From Gordonia polyisoprenivorans (lineage in GTDB: Bacteria > Actinomycetota > Actinomycetes > Mycobacteriales > Mycobacteriaceae): DNA of 64,000 nt. Of this stretch, positions 8,006-18,515 are shown piece by piece (the first letter of the stretch is position 1; the number at the start of each line of letters is the position of its first letter). The notes under the pieces are model-generated. The model worked only from the letters and a program-made list of their open reading frames with translations, had not been told where the DNA came from and did no database searches. A program made the translations under genes and the position numbers. The DNA lies in NCBI RefSeq assembly GCF_017654315.1, contig NZ_CP072203.1:186001-250000 (forward strand). Reading direction: 5' to 3'.

Positions 8006-9324
8006 CGACCTACAAGGACAGCGCACCGTCGAAAAACGATGCGCAGCATGCCAAGATGACCCTGGCCCAGGTGTTCGAGTCCATCGTGGGCGGCAATCTC
8101 AACATCCGCGTCACCGCCTACGACGGCAGTTCTGCCGGTCCCGAGGACGCCGAGTTCGGCCTGAACCTGGTGACGCCGCGCGGCACCACCTACCTGGTGA
8201 CCGCCCCTGGTGATCTCGGCCTGGCCCGCGCGTACGTGTCCGGCGATCTGGAGCTGATCGGCGCCCACCCCGGCGACCCGTACGGCGCCCTGCAGGCCCT
8301 GGCCGCCGACCTCGAGTTCAAACGCCCCTCACCGCTGGTGCTGGCGCAGGTCGCGCGGTCGCTCGGTATCGAACACTTCAAGCCGATCGCACCGCCCCCT
8401 CAGGAGGCGCTGCCGCGCTGGCGTCGGTTCGCCGAGGGGTTGCGGCACAGCAAGGCCCGTGACGCCGAGGTCATCCACCACCACTACGACGTGTCGAACA
8501 CCTTCTACGAGTGGGTACTCGGACCGTCGATGACCTACACGTGCGCGGTGTACCCCGACCTCGACGCATCGCTGGAAGCCGCCCAGGAGAACAAGTACCG
8601 GCTGATCTTCGACAAGCTGCGGCTCAAGGCCGGCGACCGGCTCCTCGACATCGGTTGCGGCTGGGGCGGAATGGTCCGCTACGCCGCCCGACGCGGGGTC
8701 CATGTACTCGGCGTGACCCTCTCGGCCGAGCAGGCACAGTGGGCGCAGCAGGCCATCATCGACGAGGGGCTGTCCGAGTTCGCCGAGGTCCGCCACAGCG
8801 ACTACCGCGACGTCACCGAGTCGGGATTCGATGCGGTGTCCTCGATCGGTTTGACCGAGCACATCGGCGTCCACAACTACCCGTCGTACTTCTCTTTCAT
8901 GCGCGACAAGCTGCGCGACGGCGGAATGTTGTTGAACCACTGCATCACCCGTCCCGATAACGCCAAGAGTTCGCGGGCCGGGTCGTTCATCGACCGCTAC
9001 GTCTTCCCCGACGGCGAGCTGACCGGGTCGGGCAAGATCATCTCCAAACTGCAGGACATCGGCGGCGTCGAGGTGCTGCACGAGGAGGACTTCCGTTACC
9101 ACTATGCGATGACGCTGCGTGACTGGAATCGCAATCTTGTCGAGCACTGGGACGAGGCCGTCGAGGAGGTCGGTGAGGGCACCGCGCGCCTGTGGGGCCT
9201 CTACATGGCCGGCTGCCGCATCGGCTTCGAACGCAACATCGTTCAGCTACATCACGTTCTGGGCGTCAAGCTCGACGACAAGGGTCGTCACGAGCTGCCG
9301 CTGCGACCGTGGTGGGACGCGTAG
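8002..9324 (+). CDS. Cyclopropane-fatty-acid-synthase-family methyltransferase (Rv3720-like)
   Basis: This is a 440-residue SAM-dependent methyltransferase acting on unsaturated phospholipid acyl chains. The SAM-binding motif LLDIGCGWGG lies at about residues 214-223. The catalytic set of CFA synthase is present: Cys181 in YTCAVY, Glu in GLTEHIGVHNY, His in LLNHCIT and Tyr in HYAMTLRDWNRN. The family could make cyclopropane, methylene or methyl branches; coupling to an FAD oxidoreductase (4-bp overlap) favours a methyl-branched product, as in TmsB/BfaB. It acts at the inner face of the membrane. It ends convergent with dnaX, separated by an inverted-repeat element. Confidence 0.88.
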   Translation: MTTYKDSAPSKNDAQHAKMTLAQVFESIVGGNLNIRVTAYDGSSAGPEDAEFGLNLVTPRGTTYLVTAPGDLGLARAYVSGDLELIGAHPGDPYGALQALAADLEFKRPSPLVLAQVARSLGIEHFKPIAPPPQEALPRWRRFAEGLRHSKARDAEVIHHHYDVSNTFYEWVLGPSMTYTCAVYPDLDASLEAAQENKYRLIFDKLRLKAGDRLLDIGCGWGGMVRYAARRGVHVLGVTLSAEQAQWAQQAIIDEGLSEFAEVRHSDYRDVTESGFDAVSSIGLTEHIGVHNYPSYFSFMRDKLRDGGMLLNHCITRPDNAKSSRAGSFIDRYVFPDGELTGSGKIISKLQDIGGVEVLHEEDFRYHYAMTLRDWNRNLVEHWDEAVEEVGEGTARLWGLYMAGCRIGFERNIVQLHHVLGVKLDDKGRHELPLRPWWDA

Positions 9325-9347
9325 GGCGAGTACACCTGCAGCGCACC

Positions 9348-9490
9348 GGGTCTCGAGGCTCCTCGCCTTGCGGCTCGTCGCACCTCGACCATCGGCTGTA
9401 AGGCCCGCCGGCCGACCACCTTGACCACCGGCCGCCCTCCACCCCGCTGGTCGAGGTGCGCAGGCGCGCCAGCGCGGAGCATCGAGACCC
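9348..9490. repeat. Paired inverted repeat between convergent genes
   Basis: Two copies of a 43-44 bp sequence lie in inverse orientation at 9348-9391 and 9448-9490. Both arms share the ends GGGTCTCGA and CACCTCGACCA, with a variable middle. The spacer is 56 bp. The pair fills most of the 186 bp gap between the convergent methyltransferase and dnaX genes. I recall similar GGTCTCGA...TCGACCA elements scattered in Gordonia and other actinobacteria, but could not search. It may act as a two-way terminator or be a small mobile repeat. No other copy was found in this window. Confidence 0.75.
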
Positions 9491-9510
9491 CTTGCGCCAC
9501 AGCTGGATCG

Positions 9511-11847
9511 CTACTCGAGCGGCCGTGCCCCCAACTCGGTCTGCAGTAGATCCAGGGCGAGTTTGTCGGGGTCGATCCGCGCGTCGGGGGTGGCGTTGTG
9601 CGCGTCGGCGACCATCTCCGCACGCTCGTCGTCACTGATCTCCTCGTCGGAGCGTGGCGGTTCGGGTTCCTCGGGTTCCGGATCGGGTTCGGGCGCGGGA
9701 GAACTTCCCTCCGCCGAGTCCGCGCGCGTCCGACTCGGCCGCGAGAACGTCTGCCGTTTGGGTGCGGCAGCAGCCTGCGGCCGCGCGGCCACAGGCCCCG
9801 GCGTCGAGGTGTCTCGGTGGACGGTGCGAACGTCGAGATCGGTGCCGAACACCTCCTGTAACGCCTCACGAATGATCGAGACCGCATGCGGTGCAGACAA
9901 TCTGCCCACCAACACGTCGATCGGGTGAGCGAGGACGACGGTGGTGCCGTCGAGATCGTCGACGACCGCCGCCGACAGCATCGGTTCGAGGCTCTTCGAG
10001 CGTGTGCGAACAGCGGTGCGCACTTCCTGGAACCGTTTGCGCAGCGTATCGGGGTCGAGACCCGTCTGCGGCTCCGGTGTGGGTTCGGGTTCCGGTGCGC
10101 TGCGGGGCGCCGCCGGGACCGGTTCGTCCGGTGGTGCTTCGTACTCGTCGAACGGCTCGTCGGGAAGCGGGATCTCGTCGTCGAAGCCGGCGACCTCCGC
10201 GATCGGCTCGGGTTCGGGTTCCGGCTCGGGTTCCGGCCGGGTCCGTGACGGCGGTTGGGGGGCAGTCGGATCCGCGACCGGCGCCTGGGCCGCCACCTTG
10301 TCGGCCACTGCCCTTTCTGCGGCCTCCTTTTCTGCAGCAGCCTTCTCCGCTGCCGCCTTCTCCGCTGCCGCGCGCTCGGCTGCGGCCTTCGCGGCAGCAG
10401 CCTGCTCGGCCTCACGATCTGCCGCAGCCCTTTCCGCCGCAGCCTTCTCCGCTACCGCCTTCTCTGCCGCCGCGCGCTCGGCTGCCGCCTTCTCGGCCGC
10501 CGCACGCTCCGTCTCATCCGTGGCATCAGCCGATGGCGACGTGTCCTGTTGTCCCACATGATCTTCGGTGGCCTTGCGCTGGGAAGGGCGCACATACTTC
10601 GGTGGTGGCCCGTCCGCGGGGGGCGCCGGAGCCGCCGGGGCAGACGCTGTCGATGCCGCCGGGGCCGGGGTTGCCGACGCCGCGGGTGCGGCCACGACCA
10701 CCCCGGACTCGATCCGCTCGAGGCGTTGCAGGAGTGCCGCGTCGTCGGCTGAGGTGGTGGGCAACAGCATTCGCGCGCACATCACCTCCAGCAGTAGCCG
10801 TGGTGAGGTGGTGCCGCGCATCTCGCCGAGCGCGTTGTGGACGATCTCGGCGAAACGCGTCAGCCCGCCGGGGCCGAGGCGATCGATCTGACTGCGCATC
10901 CGCGCCAGCTGATCACCCGGCGCCTCCACCAGACCGCGGTCGGCGGCATCCGGAACCGCTTGCAGCAGAATCAGATCCCGAAGGCGCTCGAGTAGATCGA
11001 CGGCAAAGCGGCGAGGATCGTGGCCGGCGTCGACGACCTGCTCCACCACGGTGAACAACGCGGCCCCGTCGGCGACGGCGAGAGCGTCCACGGCGGAGTC
11101 GATCAGGGCGATGTCGGTGACGCCGAGCAGGGCGAGCGCCCGCTCGTAGGTGACCCCCTCCTCGCCGGCCCCGGCGAGGAGCTGGTCGAGGATCGACAGC
11201 GAGTCGCGCGGCGAACCGCCACCGGCGCGGATCACCAGCGGGTAGACGTCGGCAGCCACCTGCACGTGCTCCTTGGCGCAGATGTCCTCGAGGAGCCCGC
11301 GCATCACCGGCGGGGCGAGCAGCCGGAACGGATAGTGATGGGTGCGCGAGCGGATCGTCGGCAGCACCTTCTCCGGCTCGGTGGTCGCGAACACGAAGAT
11401 CAGATGCTCCGGCGGCTCCTCGACGATCTTCAACAGGGCGTTGAACCCGGCGTTGGTGACCATGTGCGCCTCGTCGACGATGAACACGCGATAGCGCGAC
11501 TCGGACGGGGCGTAGAACGCGCGATCCCGGAGCTCACGGGTGTCGTCGACACCACCGTGGCTGGCCGCGTCGAGTTCGATGACGTCGAGGTTGCCCGGCC
11601 CGCCCGGCGCGAGCGCCACACACGACGAGCACTCCCCGCACGGCGTCGACGTGGGGCCCTGCACACAGTTGAGCGAACGGGCGAGGATGCGCGCGGACGA
11701 CGTCTTGCCGCAGCCGCGCGGACCGGAGAACAAGTAGGCGTGATTGATCCGTCCGCTGTCGAGTGCGCGGCTCAAGGGGTCGGTGACGTGCTCCTGGCCC
11801 ACGACTTGGGCGAACGTCGCCGGACGGTAGGTGCGATACAGGGCCAC
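9511..11847 (-). CDS. dnaX: DNA polymerase III subunits gamma/tau
   Basis: This is the clamp-loader ATPase of DNA polymerase III, 778 residues from a GTG start. It has Walker A FSGPRGCGKTSSARI near residue 40, the zinc-binding Cys cluster CGECSSC, Walker B VFIVDEAHM and sensor motif FATTEPEKVL. After the ATPase and collar domains comes a long Ala/Glu/Lys-rich linker at about residues 440-530 (AAAEKAAAERAAA type), then a Glu/Pro-rich region and a C-terminal tau-like domain. The repeats in the linker explain its low-complexity DNA. It is M. tuberculosis Rv3721c. It lies 63 bp downstream of fadD on the same strand. Confidence 0.97.
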   Translation of the reverse strand: MALYRTYRPATFAQVVGQEHVTDPLSRALDSGRINHAYLFSGPRGCGKTSSARILARSLNCVQGPTSTPCGECSSCVALAPGGPGNLDVIELDAASHGGVDDTRELRDRAFYAPSESRYRVFIVDEAHMVTNAGFNALLKIVEEPPEHLIFVFATTEPEKVLPTIRSRTHHYPFRLLAPPVMRGLLEDICAKEHVQVAADVYPLVIRAGGGSPRDSLSILDQLLAGAGEEGVTYERALALLGVTDIALIDSAVDALAVADGAALFTVVEQVVDAGHDPRRFAVDLLERLRDLILLQAVPDAADRGLVEAPGDQLARMRSQIDRLGPGGLTRFAEIVHNALGEMRGTTSPRLLLEVMCARMLLPTTSADDAALLQRLERIESGVVVAAPAASATPAPAASTASAPAAPAPPADGPPPKYVRPSQRKATEDHVGQQDTSPSADATDETERAAAEKAAAERAAAEKAVAEKAAAERAAADREAEQAAAAKAAAERAAAEKAAAEKAAAEKEAAERAVADKVAAQAPVADPTAPQPPSRTRPEPEPEPEPEPIAEVAGFDDEIPLPDEPFDEYEAPPDEPVPAAPRSAPEPEPTPEPQTGLDPDTLRKRFQEVRTAVRTRSKSLEPMLSAAVVDDLDGTTVVLAHPIDVLVGRLSAPHAVSIIREALQEVFGTDLDVRTVHRDTSTPGPVAARPQAAAAPKRQTFSRPSRTRADSAEGSSPAPEPDPEPEEPEPPRSDEEISDDERAEMVADAHNATPDARIDPDKLALDLLQTELGARPLE

Positions 11848-11910
11848 GCGTCGAGAGTACCGGCGAACCCCGACAGTCCGACCCGCTCCCCCACAGGTCG
11901 GACCGGTCGA

Positions 11911-13464
11911 TCACGCCTGGGGGACAGGAGTGGAGAACTGCTCACGAAGCTGGTACTTGAGCACCTTGCCCGAGGGGTTGCGTGGCAGGGCGTCGACGAA
12001 CTCCAGACGCAACGGCAGCTTGTAGCGGGCGAGTTGGTCCTTGGCGAAGTCACGCAGCTCCTCGAGGGTGACCTCGTGGCCGGGGGCGGTGGCGATGACG
12101 GCGGTGACCGCCTCTCCCCACTTCACGTCGGGCAGCCCGAGGATCGCGATCTCGGCGACCGCGGGATGGCTGTAGAGGACGCTCTCGACCTCGGCCGGGT
12201 ACACGTTCTCGCCGCCGGTGATCACCATGTCCTTGACGCGGTCGACGACGTAGATGTAGCCGTCGTCGTCCTCGCGGCCGATGTCGCCGGTGTGGAACCA
12301 GCCCTCGTCGTCGATGACGGCGTCCGTGGCCGCCTGGTTGCGCCAGTACCCGACCATCACCTGTGGGCCGCGGACACACACCTCACCCGGGGTGCCCACC
12401 GGAACAGGCGAATTGGTGGCATCGACGAGTCGCACATCCGACAGCGGCACCACCTTGTTGCCTGCGGCGCCGATCTTGGCCGCCGACTCGTCGAGTCCCA
12501 TCACGAGCGCGAGCGGGGCGGTTTCGGTGAGTCCGTAACCCTGGGCGAAGGCCAGCCCGCGCTCGGCGTAGCGACGCATCAACGGTTCGGGCACCGGCGC
12601 GCCACCGCAGATGAGGTAGCGCAAGCTGGACAGGTCCGCGGTCTCGAACGGCGGCACCTGGGTCATGAACAGGAACATCGCCGGCACACCGAACATCGTT
12701 GTCACACGATGCTTTTCAATGGAGGCGAGCGCCGCGGCCGGATCGAACGACGGCGCCAGCACGATGTGCCCACCCTTCTGCAGGGTGACCAGTGTCGTGA
12801 CGTTGAGTCCCCCGATGTGGAACAGCGGTGCGGCGCAGTAGCTGATGTCGGAGGTCTCGACGTCCAGACACAGCAGCGAGTTCATGTTGTTCCAGAACAG
12901 GTTTCCGTGGGTGAGCATCGCCCCCTTGGGGCGGCCGGTGGTTCCCGAGGTGTACATGATGACCGCGATGGCGTCCGGCGACGGACGGGCCGGGTCGGCG
13001 ATCGGCTCGGCGTCGGCGATGACGGCTTCGGCGGATTCCCAGCCGGCGTGCTCACCGACGGCGATGCGCCGCTGTAGCGTGAGTTGATCGGCCACCTCGT
13101 CGACGACGGCCGCGAGCGCGGGGTCGGCGATCAGGGTGTGCGCGCCGGCGTCGTTGATGATGTAGGCGAGCTCGGCTCCGGTGAGCCGAAAGTTCAACGG
13201 CACGAACGTCGCTCCGGCACGCGCCGAGGCGAACAAGGCGACCAGGAACATCGGATGGTTCAGGCCGAGATAGGCGACGCGGTCACCGACGCCGACGCCT
13301 CCGGCGCGCAGAGCTGCGGCCAACCGGTCGATGCGGTCGGAGAACTCCCGGAAGTTCATCGTCGTGTCGTCGAAGGTGATGGCCGGGCGGTTGGGGCCGA
13401 TGGCGGCCCGGCGCGCGATCCACGATCCGAGGTCCATCGATTCCGGGGTACTGATACTGGGCAT
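11911..13464 (-). CDS. fadD: Long-chain fatty-acid-CoA ligase (FadD-type)
   Basis: This is a 517-residue adenylate-forming acyl-CoA synthetase that activates a fatty acid to acyl-AMP and then acyl-CoA. Motifs are the P-loop YTSGTTGRPKGAMLTHGN, GYGLTETAP, the hinge region GWFHTGDIG and C-terminal NPSGKVLKYQLR with the catalytic Lys. The ATG at 13464 is preceded by GAGGAG at proper spacing. It lies between a GT87 gene and dnaX, interrupting the aminotransferase-dnaX adjacency seen in M. tuberculosis. The chain-length preference is not readable. Confidence 0.92.
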   Translation of the reverse strand: MPSISTPESMDLGSWIARRAAIGPNRPAITFDDTTMNFREFSDRIDRLAAALRAGGVGVGDRVAYLGLNHPMFLVALFASARAGATFVPLNFRLTGAELAYIINDAGAHTLIADPALAAVVDEVADQLTLQRRIAVGEHAGWESAEAVIADAEPIADPARPSPDAIAVIMYTSGTTGRPKGAMLTHGNLFWNNMNSLLCLDVETSDISYCAAPLFHIGGLNVTTLVTLQKGGHIVLAPSFDPAAALASIEKHRVTTMFGVPAMFLFMTQVPPFETADLSSLRYLICGGAPVPEPLMRRYAERGLAFAQGYGLTETAPLALVMGLDESAAKIGAAGNKVVPLSDVRLVDATNSPVPVGTPGEVCVRGPQVMVGYWRNQAATDAVIDDEGWFHTGDIGREDDDGYIYVVDRVKDMVITGGENVYPAEVESVLYSHPAVAEIAILGLPDVKWGEAVTAVIATAPGHEVTLEELRDFAKDQLARYKLPLRLEFVDALPRNPSGKVLKYQLREQFSTPVPQA

Positions 13465-13601
13465 GGCAGTTCTCCTCATACGCGGGCCGACTGATCCAGC
13501 GGTGGTCGGCGACGATGGCGTCAGCGTAGATCGCGGCACACGACGCCATGTCCGATTCGGTGAATTTCGACTAACCGGGAACCAGCCGGGTAGCCCCGAA
13601 A

Positions 13602-14912
13602 TCAGCTGGGCAGCGCAGCGGTGTCCGTCGGGTCCGTGTTCTCCTCGGTCGGGCGCGCGGGGCGGTCGAGCAGTCCGAGCACGACGAGGGTCCCGATCGT
13701 CGTACCGAGGAAGATCGCGTTGTACGGATAGACCAGGAAAGCCTGTGCCCACGCCGGTCCCGTCTGCGCCTTGAAGAACAACCCGGTGAAGTACGCGTCG
13801 GGCACGGTGCGGTTCACGAACCACATCGGATAGGCGAAGTGCGTGCGCCAGGCGAATGCCGTCAGGATCAGCGCAACGAGTCCGATCCCGGCGGACACGC
13901 GGCGCATCGCCGACAAATCGGTGCGCAGCAACAGGTTCACGCAGATCACGACGATCGGCACGAACCACACCCAGTGATGCCCCCAGGCCATCGGCGACAC
14001 CGCACACGAGGTCATACCGACGATCGAGATCGCGAGCAACTCATGGCCGCGCCGATGGGCGAGGACCGCCGAGCCCATCCCCAGGCCCAGCGCGATGAGC
14101 ACGAGGACCATCCACACCGCGGTGTTGGGGGCGTCGGTGTGCATCAGATTGGCGATGAGCCCGCGCAACGACTGATTACCGAGAGTCTGCGGCGCGCCCA
14201 CGCGATTGGAGTCGAAGATCTTGTCGGTCCAGTACGACCAGGATTCCTTGGGCAACAAAACGAATCCGACGACGACGGTCAGTAGGAATCCGCCGAGTAC
14301 CCCGGCCGTCGCACGCCAGCGCCGTAGCAGCGCGAAGTAGAGGACGAAGATCAGCGGCGTCAATTTGATGCCCGCGGCGATGCCGGTGCCGACGCCCTTG
14401 AGCCGTGAGCCGTCGGGTCGGACGAGGTCGGCGAGGATGATCAACAGGAGGAACACGTTGATCTGGCCGTACCAGATGGTGGTGCGCACCGGTTCCAGGA
14501 GCATCGAGACGGCGACAAGGGCGATCGCCAGACATCGCAACGGCCAGTTCACTTCTCTTCCGAGGGCCCGGAAGCACAGGACGATCACCAGATAGAGCGC
14601 GATGAGGATACCGACGCTCCACACGATCCGGGCGGCCTCGAACGACATCCAGGCGAACGGCATCAACACGATGACCGACACCGGCGCGTAGGTGTAGTCC
14701 ATCTGGCCGAGCAGTTTTGCGTCGTAGAGGCTGCCGCCGTCCCACACCGTCAGTGCGCCGGCGCGGTAGACGTCGAGGTCGAGTTGATAGTCGAACAAAC
14801 CCCAGAACGGGGTGGAAAACGGCAGGATCAGGTGCTGGCACCACAGGGCGAGTGCGGCGATCGCGAGCGCAGCCACACACAAGGCGAATCGGCGCCCGCG
14901 GCCACCTGTCAC
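13602..14912 (-). CDS. GT87 polyprenyl-phosphate-mannose-dependent mannosyltransferase-like protein
   Basis: This is a 436-residue polytopic membrane protein of the GT-C glycosyltransferase family (DUF2029/GT87). Roughly ten hydrophobic segments are visible. Family features are an early LDLDVYRAGA loop bearing the catalytic-type Asp, the YTYAPVSVIVLMPFAW segment, WYGQINVFLLLIILADL and the GIAAGIKLTPLIFVLYFALL helix. Characterised relatives (PimE, MptC) add alpha-1,2-mannose to PIM or lipomannan on the outer face of the membrane; that role is likely but the acceptor is unknown. It follows the aminotransferase by 39 bp. Confidence 0.85.
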   Translation of the reverse strand: MTGGRGRRFALCVAALAIAALALWCQHLILPFSTPFWGLFDYQLDLDVYRAGALTVWDGGSLYDAKLLGQMDYTYAPVSVIVLMPFAWMSFEAARIVWSVGILIALYLVIVLCFRALGREVNWPLRCLAIALVAVSMLLEPVRTTIWYGQINVFLLLIILADLVRPDGSRLKGVGTGIAAGIKLTPLIFVLYFALLRRWRATAGVLGGFLLTVVVGFVLLPKESWSYWTDKIFDSNRVGAPQTLGNQSLRGLIANLMHTDAPNTAVWMVLVLIALGLGMGSAVLAHRRGHELLAISIVGMTSCAVSPMAWGHHWVWFVPIVVICVNLLLRTDLSAMRRVSAGIGLVALILTAFAWRTHFAYPMWFVNRTVPDAYFTGLFFKAQTGPAWAQAFLVYPYNAIFLGTTIGTLVVLGLLDRPARPTEENTDPTDTAALPS

Positions 14913-14951
14913 GATCGGTCACCCGGCACGCCCACCGAAGATCGGCGCCTT

Positions 14952-16238
<1,287 letters not shown>

Positions 16239-16280
16239 TCATGTATCGGACTGAGATGTGCATCGGCGTGAGATGTATGG

Positions 16281-16366
16281 GGACCCCGCGCACCCGAGAG
16301 AGCCCGTTGACCCTTGCTGCCTTCCGGCCCTGGGGGAGTTCACAGGATGCACGCCGCGCGGGATCC
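16281..16366 (-). ncRNA. ffs: Bacterial small signal recognition particle RNA (4.5S)
   Basis: This is the scaffold RNA of the signal recognition particle, binding Ffh. Read on the minus strand it holds the universally conserved apical loop CCGGAAGGCAGCAAGGG, and its ends pair as GGATCCCGCGC with GCGCGGGGTCC, closing a long hairpin of about 86 nt. This is the small actinobacterial type without an Alu domain. It lies 51 bp upstream of the aminotransferase gene on the same strand. The rest of the 357 bp gap to the permease (16367-16586) shows no gene; GTAGGAG ahead of the permease is its ribosome binding site. Confidence 0.9.
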
Positions 16367-16586
16367 GTCGTCAAGTGTAGCGAGTGGGTCGGCGCGTTCT
16401 GCAATCGGTCCGTGCGACGGTCCCCACCAGCGGCGATCCGCGATGGCAGCTACTCGAAGGCTCCTTCGAATCGGACAAAGTTCGCATTCGCTGCGAGTCA
16501 GCCGCACCCGCCGTAGATTCGGTCACCGCGCCCCCACAAGGGGCTGAATTCTGTGTGAACTCTCACCACCGTAGGAGACGCAACCC

Positions 16587-17996
16587 ATGACCTCTGTCGA
16601 CAGACAATCCTCCGAATCGACCGCCGCGGCCGGGCACGGTTCACTCGGGTCGAGCCTCAAGCCCCGACACATCACCATGATCTCCATCGCCGGCGTCATC
16701 GGTGCCGGTCTGTTCGTCGGTTCGGCGAACGCCATCGAGAAGGCCGGACCGGCGGTATTGATCTCCTACGCAATGGCAGGCGCTCTGGTCGTGCTGGTGA
16801 TGCGCATGCTCGGCGAGATGGCGACCGCCAACCCCGACACCGGCTCGTTCTCGGTGTACGCTGACCGCGCCCTCGGCCGCTGGGCCGGCTTCTCCGTCGG
16901 CTGGCTGTACTGGTGGTTCTGGGTGCTCGTGATCCCCGTCGAGGCGACGGCCGCGGCGTCGATCCTCACCGATCTCATCGGTGGCGCGCAATGGATCTGG
17001 GCGCTGGCGGTCACGATGCTGTTGACCGTCACCAACCTGATCAGCGTCGGCAACTACGGCGAGTTCGAGTTCTGGTTCGCGTTGATCAAGGTCGTCGCGA
17101 TCGTGTTGTTCATCATCGTCGGTGTCGCGGCGATGCTCGGCTGGATTCCGAGTTCGGAGGTCAGCGGCATCCATCATCTGTGGCAGCCGGACGGCTTCAT
17201 GCCCAACGGTTTCGGCGCGGTCATCGCCGGCATGCTCATCACGATGTTCTCGTTCATGGGCACCGAGATCGTTACCATCGCCGCAGCCGAATCACCCAAC
17301 CCGGAGAAGGGCATCACCAAGGCGGTCAACTCGGTGATCTGGCGGATCTCGCTGTTCTATCTCGGCTCGATCTTCGTCGTCGTGTCCCTGCTGCCCTACA
17401 ACAAGCTGCCCGACGGCTCCTACCAGTCGGTGCTCGAGGCGATCGGCATCCCGCACGCCGCGCTGATCATGGACATCGTCATCCTGACCGCCGTCGCCTC
17501 GTGCCTGAACTCCGCGCTCTACACCGCCTCCCGCATGCTGTTCTCGCTCGGCACCCGGCACGACGCACCGTGGGCCGTGCGACGGCTGACCCGCAACGGC
17601 GTGCCGTGGGTGTCGGTGCTGTTGTCGATGGTCATCGGATTCCTGGCGGTGATCGGCAACTATGTGTTGCCGGACAAGATCTTTGCGTGGCTGCTGGCCA
17701 CGAGCGGCGCAATCGCGCTGTTCGTCTATCTGACCATCGCCGCCAGCCAGCTGAAACTCGGCCGCACGCTGCGTCAAGAAGGGCATCGGCCCGCGGTGAC
17801 GATGTGGTTGTTCCCCTACCTGACCGGTGCGGTGATGGTGTTCATCGTCGCGGTACTGGTGCTCATGGTGTTCGACGCAGGACAGCGGCAGGCGATCATC
17901 TTCTCCGCGATCTCCGCGCTGATCATCGTCGCGGCCGGGGTGATCGTCCAGAAGCGCAGCACCGATCCGCATCCGGTCACCCCCGCGCAGCAGTAG
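16587..17996 (+). CDS. Amino-acid permease of the APC superfamily (GabP/AAT type)
   Basis: This is a 469-residue, 12-helix inner-membrane transporter for an amino acid or GABA. The first helix has the APC glycine motif IAGVIGAGLFVGSANAIEKAG; helix 3 region EMATANPDTGSFSVYADRALG and FSFMGTEIVTIAAAESPNPE in helix 6 are typical of the AAT family including GabP. The specificity is not certain. The ATG follows GTAGGAGACGC. An imperfect inverted repeat GTGTGA-ACTC-TCACCAC at 16554-16570 just ahead of the start could be an operator. It is divergent from the SRP RNA/aminotransferase unit. Confidence 0.9.
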   Translation: MTSVDRQSSESTAAAGHGSLGSSLKPRHITMISIAGVIGAGLFVGSANAIEKAGPAVLISYAMAGALVVLVMRMLGEMATANPDTGSFSVYADRALGRWAGFSVGWLYWWFWVLVIPVEATAAASILTDLIGGAQWIWALAVTMLLTVTNLISVGNYGEFEFWFALIKVVAIVLFIIVGVAAMLGWIPSSEVSGIHHLWQPDGFMPNGFGAVIAGMLITMFSFMGTEIVTIAAAESPNPEKGITKAVNSVIWRISLFYLGSIFVVVSLLPYNKLPDGSYQSVLEAIGIPHAALIMDIVILTAVASCLNSALYTASRMLFSLGTRHDAPWAVRRLTRNGVPWVSVLLSMVIGFLAVIGNYVLPDKIFAWLLATSGAIALFVYLTIAASQLKLGRTLRQEGHRPAVTMWLFPYLTGAVMVFIVAVLVLMVFDAGQRQAIIFSAISALIIVAAGVIVQKRSTDPHPVTPAQQ

Positions 17997-18060
17997 CACT
18001 TTCGTCGGAACTGTCGCATTTCCCGCCGCGGTGGCGATAGAGCAGCTGAGGAGGTCACTC

Positions 18061-18489
18061 ATGACGATTCACACTCTGATCCGCTCTTTCGCCGCCGCAG
18101 GCGTGGCCCTGGGGGCACTCGTTCTCGCACAACCCGCCGACGCGTCGGCGTCGGTCACGGCCATCGGGTTCCAGATCAATCCCGCGCCGTACGGGATGCC
18201 GACCGGCAGCCTCGACTCCACACCCGCCCGGTGTTTCGCCGAGGTCGGCCGCCACCGCGGCGAGGTCACCATCACCGCCGAGAAGTGGGCGCGGTGGTTC
18301 TGCCCACCGAACTCCGAGGTGCGGTGGATCAACCTGTCGACCGGCGCCACCGGCGCTGCCCGACTCAGCAACGGACTCAACGACATACCGGCGCACGCCG
18401 ATCTGCGCACCGGTCCGGGACAGGTCGCACTGACCTTGCTTCCCGGCGGTGTGTACACGCCGGGGTTCGCCACGGTCGCGGTGCCCTGA
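18061..18489 (+). CDS. Small secreted protein of unknown function
   Basis: This 142-residue protein has a Sec signal peptide (RSFAAAGVALGALVLAQPADASA) and a mature part of about 112 residues with two cysteines that may form a disulfide. A strong ribosome binding site GAGGAGG precedes the ATG at 18061. The mature part is strand-rich (VTAIGFQINPAPYG, GEVTITAEKWARWFCPPNSEVRW). I recognise no family. It follows the permease by 64 bp on the same strand and is convergent with the SGNH hydrolase. Confidence 0.75.
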   Translation: MTIHTLIRSFAAAGVALGALVLAQPADASASVTAIGFQINPAPYGMPTGSLDSTPARCFAEVGRHRGEVTITAEKWARWFCPPNSEVRWINLSTGATGAARLSNGLNDIPAHADLRTGPGQVALTLLPGGVYTPGFATVAVP

Positions 18490-18515
18490 CGCCGGCCGAC
18501 GAAGGTCACCCGCCC

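Noticed and set aside
10280..10520. Regular short repeats that could suggest a CRISPR or minisatellite
   Set aside because: They encode the Ala/Glu/Lys-rich linker of DnaX in frame; there are no unique spacers and the period is that of the codons.
11020..13077. 685-codon open frame on the plus strand
   Set aside because: It lies antisense to dnaX and fadD, has no recognisable domain and is the usual mirror frame of high-GC coding sequence.
13465..13601. Gap between fadD and the GT87 gene as an RNA or riboswitch
   Set aside because: No conserved fold or leader motif could be seen; it only holds the fadD ribosome binding site.
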